Shown one piece after another: positions 43,503 through 53,747 of a stretch of 64,000 nt of DNA. The notes under the pieces are model-generated. The model did not search any database. It saw only the letters and a list, made by a program, of their open reading frames with translations, and had not been told where the DNA came from. A program made the position numbers and the translations under genes. Source of the DNA: Coenobita brevimanus (taxonomy: Eukaryota; Arthropoda; Malacostraca; Decapoda; Coenobitidae); the NCBI GenBank assembly GCA_032717465.1, contig JAVRFU010000154.1:62001-126000 (forward strand). Reading direction: 5' to 3'. How positions within the stretch are numbered: the stretch's first letter is position 1; each line of letters opens with the position of its first letter.

Positions 43503-43742
43503 AAGCTTAAAATCATATTTTTCCGAAGGATTTTAGTGTTTTTCGTTTGAATCTGATAATTATTTCTGTTGGAAATACCTTTTTTTTGCGTTCTCCACCC
43601 CACCAAGAATAATGGGAGACCTGTGGGAAAGCGGGGTTTTGGGTAGGGAAAACACGCAAAAATGAGTGATTTCCAACTGAAACTGGTATCAAATTCAATC
43701 CAAAAACACTAAAATCCTTTGCAAAAATATAATTTTAAGCTT
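43503..43742. repeat. Hairpin (foldback) repeat, MITE-like
   Basis: The left arm 43503-43579 (AAGCTTAAAATCATATTTTT...GGATTTTAGTGTTTTT...) is inverted at 43669-43742 (...AAAAACACTAAAATCC...AATTTTAAGCTT), roughly 80% by eye, with a ~90-base spacer. No ORF. It resembles a small non-autonomous foldback element. Confidence 0.7.
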
Positions 43743-43789
43743 TTTAGGAAGTTCGTGTTTCCTAACTGGGGGGCTTTGCCCAACATTGT

Positions 43790-46700
43790 CCATGAGCCTG
43801 GGTCGATATCGGTACCATCTGGTGGGGCAAATTCTAACTGATATTTTTGAATTCCCTCATGTCCTTGATTAAAAATTTGATATGATAGCAGTCGCAGATG
43901 AGTAGCTTTTTATGAGTAATTGGCCATATAAAAATGGCTGCCCCCTTAACTGGTAAGAGTCTATAACTACTTTTACTACAGGTAGATACATGATCTTGGT
44001 GTTTAAACTTATGTTATGGAGTATTTCCTAGTCCCTGGTGGCCACTATAAATGCCTAAGAGAGTCGGCCATCCTTATTTGACTGGAAAAATTCAAAATGT
44101 TGATTATAGATACTTCCAGATACTCGGTGCTTTCAACGTACAGTTGCTAAACTGACAATGTACAACTAATTTGTATCTTTCACTTTCAGGTAGCTTGCAT
44201 GCTTAGCTGTAGAAATGGAATGTGAAAGGACATTGGATGTAAGTCAAGCGTCAAGTTATGGTGGTGGTGATAATGCTCAAGATGGACCGGGTCCTTCAAT
44301 GCGTGCAAAAACTGTACCAGAATGCATTATACATAGCAGTACTTGTGATGAAAAACTGACCCTGAATCTCTCTTGTTTGAGGGACATGAACTCATGGAGC
44401 ACACTTCTTAAGGCAGCACAAATAAAGAAACATCTACCAATTCTAAACATTGCCCAAGAAACTCCAGAGGGCATCATTCCAAAAATTCACTACCATAGGA
44501 AATGTAGAAGTCTGTTCACAATGAAAAGGGACCTTCAATCGAAACAAAGTACAGAACAGGCATCCAGTGACAAGGAAAAATTTGAACGAAAAAGACTCCA
44601 GAGGAGATCAATGACAGTATCTGAAGAGTCTAGAATATACAGCAAGGTCTGTATCATATGTGAAAAGGACAAATTTATGCCAGGCAGCCGGACAAGGGAG
44701 CGACTTACACAATGTGTTGAGCTACGGTCAGATGATACTCTTAGGAACACAGCAATTTCCAAGCAAGACAGCAGGATCCTAGCCTTATTGGCAAGGGCTT
44801 TAGTAGCAGCAGATGGCCACTATCATAGATCATGCTACAGAAGCTATACCAGAACAAGGCCACAGGTGATTCCCATAGAAACAGACTTAGAAGAATATCC
44901 AGGTGTAATGAAGGAATCCTTTCAGAAGTTGTTTGCCTATATCAGAGATGTTTTTGAAAACCCCAGGGTAATTAAGCTGACTGAGCTTACGACAAAACTG
45001 ACCTGCTGGATGCTACATGAGGGAGTTCATAAGGTGGAAGATTCTACAAAGAAACATGTCAGAAGATATCTTCAGACAGAATTTGGAGAGAGTCTGCATT
45101 TTGTACAAGATGCAAAGAGAAAAGTCCTGGTGTACCCTGATAACTTGTCCCGAAATGCACTAGTCAAGCAAAATGTCATTCTGATGGACACAGTAGAGGA
45201 CCTGGAATCAAAATGCGACATTGAAGGACTCTTGAAAAAGTCAGCTCACTTGCTTCATAATTCGATAAAAAAGCATAGTGTGTCCATATCTTGGCCCCCA
45301 CTTGCATCAGAACTGAACAATTCTTCAGCTTTTATTCCAGGCAACCTAAAGGGATTCTTGCAACACTTAATAGCAGGGCCTCAGGATGAAGCTTCCCTTT
45401 CTCCAAGAATTCAGCGCCTCATTGAATCTGTAGGCCAAGATATTGTCTATGGGGTGACCCGAGGACAGCTGAAGCCACCAAAACATCTAATGCTGCCATA
45501 TGCTACCAAGGCCTTCACAGGCTCAGTAGAACTCATTAGGATGATTAATCGTCTTGGGCATGGTGTGTCCTACACGCAAGTTGAGGAGTTGGAAACTGCA
45601 TTATGTATTCAGAAACTTGAGTCCCAAGGAGATGAAAGTGTAGCCATACCTGAGCAGCTCCAGCCACTCATCCCAACGACCCTAGGCTGGGACAACATAG
45701 ACCGGTTGGAAGAAACCTTGAGTGGGGGAGGTACATCTCATCGAGTAAATGGCATAGCAGTGCAACCCAGAGTGTATGGACCACATCCTCCTAGGAAAGC
45801 TCTACCCAAACCTGTTGTAAAGAAGAGGACCCTTGATGCAAATCCTATCATTCTACCTCCATACAATGCTGGTGAACGGGTAGGACCACCATCAAGACTG
45901 CATATTGCGTTACACTATAAGGAGGTAGTACAGCAAGCCCAGAAGAATAATTTGATTTGGATCTTGGCTAGATTGCATACTGCCAGTAGTCAAGAGAACC
46001 CAGTACCTGGATGGACAGGGTTCAATATTGCTACCAGAGATAATGAAGAAGTTTCTCAAAATACTGTGGCATATCTACCCACCATCAATGCTCCAGCTAC
46101 TGAAATGTCCACTATCCATGAAGTTGTGATTCATTCGCAGAAGATCAGGAATACTTTGGAGCTCAAAAGCATTGTCGTAGTGTGTGACCAAGCGATATAT
46201 GCAAAGGTCACTGAGATATTGTGGAAGCACAAGGACACGTTTTCGCACATTGTACCACGACTTGGGGCATTCCATACAATATGCACATTAATGGCAGTGA
46301 TTGGGAAGCGTTTCTCTGATGCAGGACTACAAGACCTTTGCATCGAGTCAGGTGTCATTGCAGAGGGATCCATTTCTGGTGTGTTGGAAGGACGCAAATA
46401 CAACCGTGCCATTCGACTTCATAAGCTTCTGTATGAAGCTTTGATGCGCCTGGTTTGGAGAGAATTCCCATCCTGGTGTGAGGAGCATCATAGTGAGAGT
46501 GCACATCATCTTCAGTCATTGGTGGTTGAGATTGAAACCATGTCTGCAAACCTGTGCCAGACTTCTTTCACAGAGCTCATCCAGTCTCCTTCTTTCCAAG
46601 TGATAGCTGAACTGTTTGACAAGTTCAAAGAACATCTTCGCAGTAAGTGTGGTCCTTTGGCCTGCTTCTGGATGAGTTATGTTGAAATGGTGGAGATTGT

Positions 46701-49676
46701 GTTGAATTTCGTGAGAGCCTCTCGTGAAGGAGATTGGCACCTGCACCTGGCAGCAATCCAGGCTATGATACCCTGGTGCTTCAGTTATGATAACATTAAC
46801 TACGCCAGATACGTCTCATGCTACTATGCTGAAATGTCACATCTTCCCACAGAAAATCCCGATGTCTATGAGTATTTGAAGGCAGGAGGTTTGTCTATAC
46901 AGCTTGGAACTGAAAATACATTTGGAAAGGTTCCAGTTGACCAGGCTGTGGAGGAGACGATTAACAGAGACACTCAGACAGCTGGCGGTACAAAAGGCTT
47001 CAGTCTAAAGCCAGCAGCAGTTAACCTTTACTACTTGACTGCAGAGTATCATAGCTCATATCTTAGAACCCTGAAATATGCATTGGACATGGATCAACCA
47101 AACAGTATGCACAAAGATCTTCAAAAAACAAGAATCCTCAAAGATGAAGAAGATGTCAAGAGGTTGATGGAGATTCTGGACAATAGCTGGATCAATCCTG
47201 TCAGTACTGAACAAATGGATCTTGTTTGCTTGTCAAGTGGATGTGTGGCTCCAAAAGATATTGAAACAGACCTTCTCGAAGCAAGACAATTAGGACAAAG
47301 AGCATATCAAAATTTCAGAGAGGAAAGGCTACAAAGCAGTCCACCAGTCAAGAAATTCCACGACCCTCTGCCCAAACTGAACCTGAAGACATTCGCCAAC
47401 TTGAACAAGAAAAAGAAGACAAATAGCAACACTCCAAAGGAAGTAATCATGAAAGCTGACCGAAATCTATTTGCTCACATGGTACTCATTGCTCAGAGCA
47501 GAAGTTTGAATCTGCAGGAGGTTTTTCAGTACCCACTAGGCCCTCTTCCATGGTCCCTAGCAACAGCAGATGGTAGCCTCAGAAAGACAAATAAAGCTGC
47601 ACTGGCCAAAGAGCTACAGAAGAATGTCTGTCCAGCGAAATGTGTGCCAGGGAAAGCTGCTTGTCTTATTGATGGTATGGCCCTGATCCAGAAAATAAGA
47701 GGCACCCATAAAACCTTTGCTGAAGTTGCTGACCATGCTCTTTCCATTGTAATTGCAGAAGGTGATGATTCTCCACGCATTGATGTTGTATTCGATGTGT
47801 ACCAAGAAAATTCAATCAAAGCTGCTGAGAGAGTTCGGCGAGGTGAGTCTGAATCTACCCAGTTCAAGAGCATCTCACCTGGCCATACCATCAAACAATG
47901 GAGAAAGTTCCTTGCCAGTTCCAGAAACAAGGAAAACCTAATCAAGGTCATCACAGATGAGTAGAAACATCCAAGACACCAGAGACGGTTTGTTGGCAAA
48001 GTCATATATGTCACCTGTGGGGAAACCTGTTATCAACTGACTGAGCATGGTTCCATGGTAGTGGATGGATTAAAGTCCACTCAAGAAGAAGCAGACACAC
48101 GACTTCTTCTTCATGCTGCCCATGCAGCCTCACAGGGCTATACAGCAATGAAGGTTGTATCAGATGACACAGACGTTCTAGTGCTATGTGTGGCCTTCTC
48201 TAGTGATATCCCAAGCAGCATCTATATAAAAAGTGGTACCAAAAACAGAGTAAAGTACATAGATGTTACCAAAGTTGCAGCCACACTTGGACCAGACAAC
48301 ACAAAAGCACTTCTGGGTCTTCATGCCATGACGGGCTGCGACACTGTGAGTGCCTTTGCAGGAAAGGGGAAGGTCTCTGCTTTGAAACTAATGAAAGGTA
48401 ACACAGAACACCGAGAGGCCCTGCAGAGGGTTGGAGAGGGCTGGAACCTAAGTCAGGAGCACTTTCAGAAGTTAGAGGCCTTCACGTGTCACCTGTACAG
48501 TATCCAGGGAGCAACTAGAGTGGATGAGCTACGTTACCAAATCTTTTGTGCCAAGAAAGAAGAGGCTGAATCCTGGCAGCTACCACCATGTAAATCTGCT
48601 CTGTATCAGCATTGTCAGCGTGCTATCAGGCAAGAGTGTGGAAGCAGTCATTGGAAAGATGCCCAACCATTCCTCCCCCAACAGGAAGAGGCTGGTATAC
48701 AGAGAATGTGGATAACAATGAGCAACTCATGATTGATTGGTCTGATGTTCCTGCTGCCCCTGAGGCTATTCTGGAACTACTCTCCTGCAAATGCTCACGC
48801 TCATGCAAGAATCCAACATGTCCATGTCTTGCGAATGGATTGCCTTGTACAGAACTCTGCAAGCTACAAACATGTAGCAACCAAACACAAGTTGAGATTA
48901 TGAATGACAACACTGAGGATAGCGATGATGAAGCACATGACGAATGGGTGTAATATTTTCAGAATTTCTTTTTAGTTTTTACCTACATTCACTAGAATGA
49001 ACACAAACAACAAGCAGATTACATACTTTTCAGATTATTTCAATGAAGTCTTTGCTTTGTCAAGTGCCAAATAGCCGGGTGTGGCTTGGCGCTGTAGGTA
49101 TATCCATTGTAATAATAATTTGCTTAGTCTAAATGTTTAGTCTTCTATTCTTTCACTTATGAACCTTATGGACGGTCTAGGGAGATATGTGTGACTGTAT
49201 ATTGTAAAGTAGGTAGCCATTTTGACTGATTATTATTTTCATATGTATTCAAACTGATAATTGTATAATTTTTGTATTATGGTGATAATTTGATGTATAT
49301 TTCATACACAAGGTATTTACAGTTCTCATACCAGAAGCAGTTTTGTTACACAAGTTTGTTTTATAGATAAATGTGTTATATATTGTGTTATATATTGTTA
49401 TATAGATAAATGTGATTGAATACTTTCAGTATTAAAGGTTTGAAGGATTATTTTGTAACTCTACTGATCATTACTTACCATACACCCACACCGCCTCGGA
49501 AAAGTTTGATTATCGGTACCATTGAAAAGTGGCTCTTTATGAATAAAAAGCTACTGCTTTCGAAGTGCTATCATACAAAAATGAAAAGTAGAGACATATT
49601 GCTATTTTAAAATGCACGACAGAAATTGCCCCGCCAGATGGTACCGATGGTCAAATTTCTGGGACCAGGCTCAAGG
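43790..49676 (+). mobile_element. Element X copy 2
   Basis: 5,887 bases with the same terminal and inner inverted repeats as copy 1 (CCATGAGCCTGG on the left, CCAGGCTCAAGG on the right; inner TACCATCTGGTGGGGCAA against TTGCCCCGCCAGATGGTA). The right flank CCTAAAGCTAGT plus LINE-C is the same as in copy 1. The left flank is unrelated. It reached this place as part of a larger duplication. Confidence 0.9.
44215..48953 (+). pseudogene. Element X protein, copy 2: zinc motifs, D-D-E core, PIN nuclease, CXC tail
   Basis: 1,249 clean codons to TAG 47962-47964, then the same frame to 48732, then a shifted frame to 48953. Zinc-like motifs: YHRKCRSLFT (93-102) and CIIC plus GHYHRSCYRSYT (146-212). Candidate transposase core: D493 (GWDNIDRLEE), D658 (VVVCDQAIY), the conserved RLGAFHTI (682-689), E717 (GVIAEGSISG). 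PIN/FEN1-like nuclease: D1153 (CLIDGMALIQ), D1194 (VVFDVYQENSIKAAERVRR), then past the TAG EEADTR, SDDTDVLVL, and LLGLHAMTGCDTVSAFAGKG, matching FEN1's EAEA, DxD and GSDY...GIGP regions. C-terminal CXC-type cluster: SCKCSRSCKNPTCPCLANG. The TAG sits where a Trp would fit, and the shift near 48677 is a one-base loss in a C-run. Confidence 0.85.
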
Positions 49677-51287
49677 CCTAAAGCTAGTACATTCATACTT
49701 ATCACCCTTGCCTTTATACAACGGGACCACACAAGCACTTGCCCAGTCAATTGGCACCATACCTTTCTCAAAGCACACATTCAACAATCTTACTAACCAG
49801 TCAACAATAGTCACTCCACCACCCTTCAAGCATTCCACAGCACACCCATCCATACCTGCAGCTTTCCCTGTTTTCATCTCCTTTACTGCCTTCTCCACTT
49901 CCTCCTTCATGATCATAGAATCATTCAACTCTCCCAACACATTTATTCCTTGCACCCTTCCATCAGCCACAATCTCAGCCACCCTTTCCTCCTCTACATT
50001 TAACAATCGTTCAAAATACTCTGCCCATCTCTTCCTTACTGCATCCATCTCAATTAACATCCTTCCATCCTCTGCTTTTACTCGTTCTTCCTTCCCAGAC
50101 TCTCCCTTTCGCACCCTTTTCACCTCCTCCCAAAACATTTTCTTATTCTGTTGAAAATTCTCTGTCAGCCGCCTACCCCACCTCTCATCTGCTGCCACTT
50201 TAGCATCACGCACAGCCCTTCTCGCTCTATTCCTCTTTTCCTTATACCTTTCATATGACATCTCATCCTTCCTCTGCAGCCACACTTCATATGCACGTCT
50301 CTTCTCAGCCACAGCCATACTTACTTCCTCGCACCACCATTCACTTCCTTTTCTTACACCACCACCCACACGTCTCACACCACACACCTCTTCTGCATGC
50401 CCCACCACAGCACTCTTAAACAACTGCCATTCCTCCTCCACGCTGCCATTTTCCCGATCTTTCACTGCGTTCCACTCATCTTTCAATTTCTCCTGATACT
50501 CTATCTTTTTCTCTCTTTTATCCAACTCACTCACTTTCAAAACCTCCCTGCCACACCTAACCCTCCTAGCTCTCACCCATCTCTTACCTACTCTTAACTT
50601 TCCCTCCACCAGGTAGTGGTCAGACATACCTCCACCCTCCCCTCTCAGAACTCTCACATCCAACAATCTTCCTATTACATTCCTAGACACAACCACATAG
50701 TCCATCAAGGCTCTATCAACAACCCTTCCACCCTCCTGTCTCACCCATGTATACTTATAAATATCTTTCTTCTCAAACAGCGTATTCCCAATCACCATCT
50801 CTCGCTCAACACACATCGCTATCATTCGTTCCCCATTTTCATTTCTTCCAGGCACACCATGCATACCAACTACGCCTTCAACTGCTACATTTCCCACTCT
50901 AGCATTCAGATCTCCCATCATTACCACATTCACATTTGCTCCAAAACTCTGCAGACACTCATCAACATCATTCCAGAAAGACTCCCTCTCTTGTTCATCC
51001 CTTTCACTACCAGGCCCATATGCACTCACAAACACCCACAACTCACGTGTTCAAATTTCGCTTTCACCCACATCAGTCTTGATGACACCTCCTTCCATTC
51101 AATCACACATTGCTGTACTTCCGGACTCACTAACAAGGCCACACCTTCTCTTGCCCTTCCTCTATCAACACCTGACAATCTTCCATTCACACTTCCAAAC
51201 ATAGATTCCCCCTTCCCTTTCATCTTCGTTTCACTCAAAGCTAACACATCCAACTTTCTTCTCACAAACATTTTTCTTAAATTTTTA
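49677..51287 (-). pseudogene. LINE-C endonuclease and RT N-part, copy 2
   Basis: Duplicate of 35630-37239 with the same endonuclease and RT-onset motifs (LALSETK, GDLNARVGN, SDHYLVEGKL, LYKGKGDKYECTSFR). A 2-base insertion near 51045 (CACGTGTTC against CACGTTC) breaks the frame that is open in copy 1. No 3' part adjoins it. Confidence 0.88.
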
Positions 51288-52348
51288 TATGTACTAGTAT
51301 ATAGATGCAGTATATTCAAGTGTGAAGTAATCCCCACATAGAATAACAATGAATGTGATTCATGTCAGAATTACTTCATGTGCAATACAACTAGTGTTTT
51401 ATACTTCACATGAAATACATCGTGTTTTTTTAACCATACGAAGGTTATTTGTCATTGTTATAGTGGCTGTACCTAGTGAGTGAGAGCAATACAAAGCATG
51501 AATATCACCAAATGTAGTTTGTTTATCTGCTCACCATCCTCCCTCCTTCCCCTTAAAAATAAATAAAAGCTACATTCTCATCAGTGTAGAAGGCTAACTT
51601 ACACCTCTTCCTTACCAGTCAATTTCCACAAATGGCATGTTATGAAAGTCAGCCAAGGGAATTTAATAAATTCTATTATTGCTGCCTCTATAAAACTACA
51701 TTCAACTAAGGATGACTTTTTGAACTGGAAGAGCTGGATATAGTTTTCATTAACCCCTTCATTACTTGGGAATTTTCTTGAGTATATCTGTCTTGCAGTC
51801 ACAAGAATAAAAGATGTCCTCAGACTGAACAGGTTACCAATCTCCTGTGTGCTATTTATGCATTATTAGTCCACAAAAAAATATAATACAAAGACAAATA
51901 TTATATGAGAATATTATGGTAAGGAAGAGATGCTAGAAAGTCTCATTAGCTGATGGAATACAACATGTAGTTTGCTTACCTCCACACTGCCCTCCAACCT
52001 TCTCCATATACCGTACACCCTGCAGGCCCCACCACACTGCACTAAATACTCCTTGACCTTGAATCAGCATTAAGCACATCTTGACTGCTGCTGTTGCAAT
52101 TGAGTGCTCCCTGGCTAGACACCTGTAGAGTAAGGATGAACTTCAGCACTTTTTAGTACATCACACTGACTATGAGGTCCCCACACTCTCAAAATGAAAT
52201 GAAATATTTTAAGAGCTATTGGCTCTGTACATACTAGCAGCAACATACATTTGAAATTTAATAAAAAGAGGTACATTACTACTGTAGAGTAATATTTATG
52301 GTTTGCTCCTATCATCTGTCAATTTATTATTCATCCTTTGAGTGATGA
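51288..52348. other. Anonymous non-coding sequence (copy of 37240-38302)
   Basis: Same as copy 1 with a few small differences, for example T-run length near 51425 and 37375. Nothing recognised. Confidence 0.6.
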
Positions 52349-52729
52349 CTGTTTACCTCTTTCATATTACCAATCAAAAACACTCTCTCATTCCTTCCGA
52401 ACTTTTCCATGCACACTTCCACATTTGTCCAGAACTCTTCTCTCACTCTGCTTGCACGATCTTGCGTTGGCGCATACACGCACACAATTGCCCACATTTG
52501 TATTCCAACATTCAACCTAACCCACACAATCTTTGAGCCAACTGATCCGTACTCTCTTAAGTTCTTCAATCTTTTACTCACAACAATACACACTCCTTCT
52601 TTTGCCCTCTCATTCTCACCTACTCCTGCACATATTTCCCATCCATACCCCCATTGTCTCTCACTCTCACCTCTTCATTTAGTTTCAGTTATTCCACATA
52701 CATCCACTTTCACACACTCAAGCACCTGA
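52349..52729 (-). pseudogene. LINE-A endonuclease fragment, inverted (copy 2)
   Basis: Duplicate of 38303-38683, three bases shorter inside (KRLKNLREYGS against KRLKKNIREYGS). Ends at GGTAATATGAA as in copy 1. Confidence 0.8.
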
Positions 52730-53386
52730 CAGAGTTAAGGAAATAACAGAAGAATTAGTTGGAGAAGAACAGGGAGGCTTTAGGAAGGGAAGAGGTTGTG
52801 TAGATCAGATATTCATTCTTAGATCTTTAGTGGAAAAATTTCTAGAGAAGGGAAAGAAGTTGTAGGCGGCCTTTAAGCATTTGGAGAAAGCATATGATAG
52901 GGTGGATAGACAAGGATTGTGGAAAGTATTTTGAATATATTGAGTAGCTGGGAAGGTGTTGAATGCTGTGAAGAGTATGTATGAGGGTGCTAAGGCTGCA
53001 GTGCATGTGGATGGTGAACTGAGTGAATTTTTCTCTTTGAAGGTTGGGTTGAAACAGGGATGTGTCATGTCTCCATGGTTGTTCAATCTGTACATGAATG
53101 GGGTTATAAAAGAGATACAAGGTAGGGCAGTGGATGTTGGAGTGACCCTAGTGAGAGAGGGTAGTCTCTGGAAACTCCCTGTACTGTTGTTTGCAGATGT
53201 TAAGCGAAGATGAAGGGGAGCTGCAAGGCTTGGTGGACGAGTTTTGGAGAGTGTGTAAGAAACGGAATTTAAAGGTGAATGTAGGGAAAAGTAAAGTTAT
53301 GGTCATCAAGAGAAGTGAAGTCAGTGAATGTACAGTGAGGCTGGATGATGAGGAAATGGAAAATGTGAGTACATGGTGGTAGGTGG
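52730..53386 (+). pseudogene. LINE-A RT fragment (copy 2)
   Basis: Duplicate of 38684-39341. Motif B is better preserved here (LKQGCVMSPWLFNLYMNGVI), while copy 1 has lost two bases (GGATGTCATG). Followed by the SINE-like unit. The rest of LINE-A is absent. Confidence 0.8.
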
Positions 53387-53747
53387 TGGCGACCATCATC
53401 CACTCACTTGATGTAGTGCTGCCTACTTCTTCCTTAGCCTTTATCATTCTTTTTCTGTGCCTGTCCTCCTCTCTTCCTATTTCTCCCATCTTTCCTGTCA
53501 CTTCTTATTGCTTTTCTTTCCTTTACAGGTAGCTTTACATTGAGTGAGAAGCCAAATGGTTTCCTGTAAGCCAAGAAACCATTTACAAAGCTGGGTGGTA
53601 ACCATATAACCAAATCATAAGTGCTCCTTACGTGTCAGCAAGTGGGTTGGTGGAGGGTTAGTGCCCCTCCCCGTAAAACAAATAACTCAGAGTCAAATGG
53701 CCACCCTTTACGGGATTATGACGTCTGGCAATAGATAGATAGATAGA
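53387..53747 (+). mobile_element. SINE-like unit (SINE-G), copy in block 2
   Basis: Duplicate of 39342-39706, ending GACGTCTGGCAATAGATAGATAGATAGAT. The GATA tail runs directly into LINE-A endonuclease sequence. Confidence 0.7.

Larger units (their letters stand above)
43790..53747. repeat. Duplicated block 2, copy 2
   Basis: Direct repeat of 29740-39706. The left edge falls exactly on the left terminus of element X, without LINE-C and without the CCTAAAG site to its left. The right edge falls in the GATA tail of the SINE-like unit and joins ATGAATGGTAAAG of another LINE-A piece. Confidence 0.9.

Noticed and set aside
47962..47964. Programmed stop readthrough between the two halves of the element X nuclease
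   Set aside because: A TAG at a probable Trp position plus a nearby frameshift is more simply decay. It would need intact relatives with the same TAG to be reconsidered.
43790..49676. Independent transposition of element X into two LINE-C copies
   Set aside because: Both copies share the right flank for about 4 kb, and copy 2 lacks the left target duplication. Segmental duplication explains this better.
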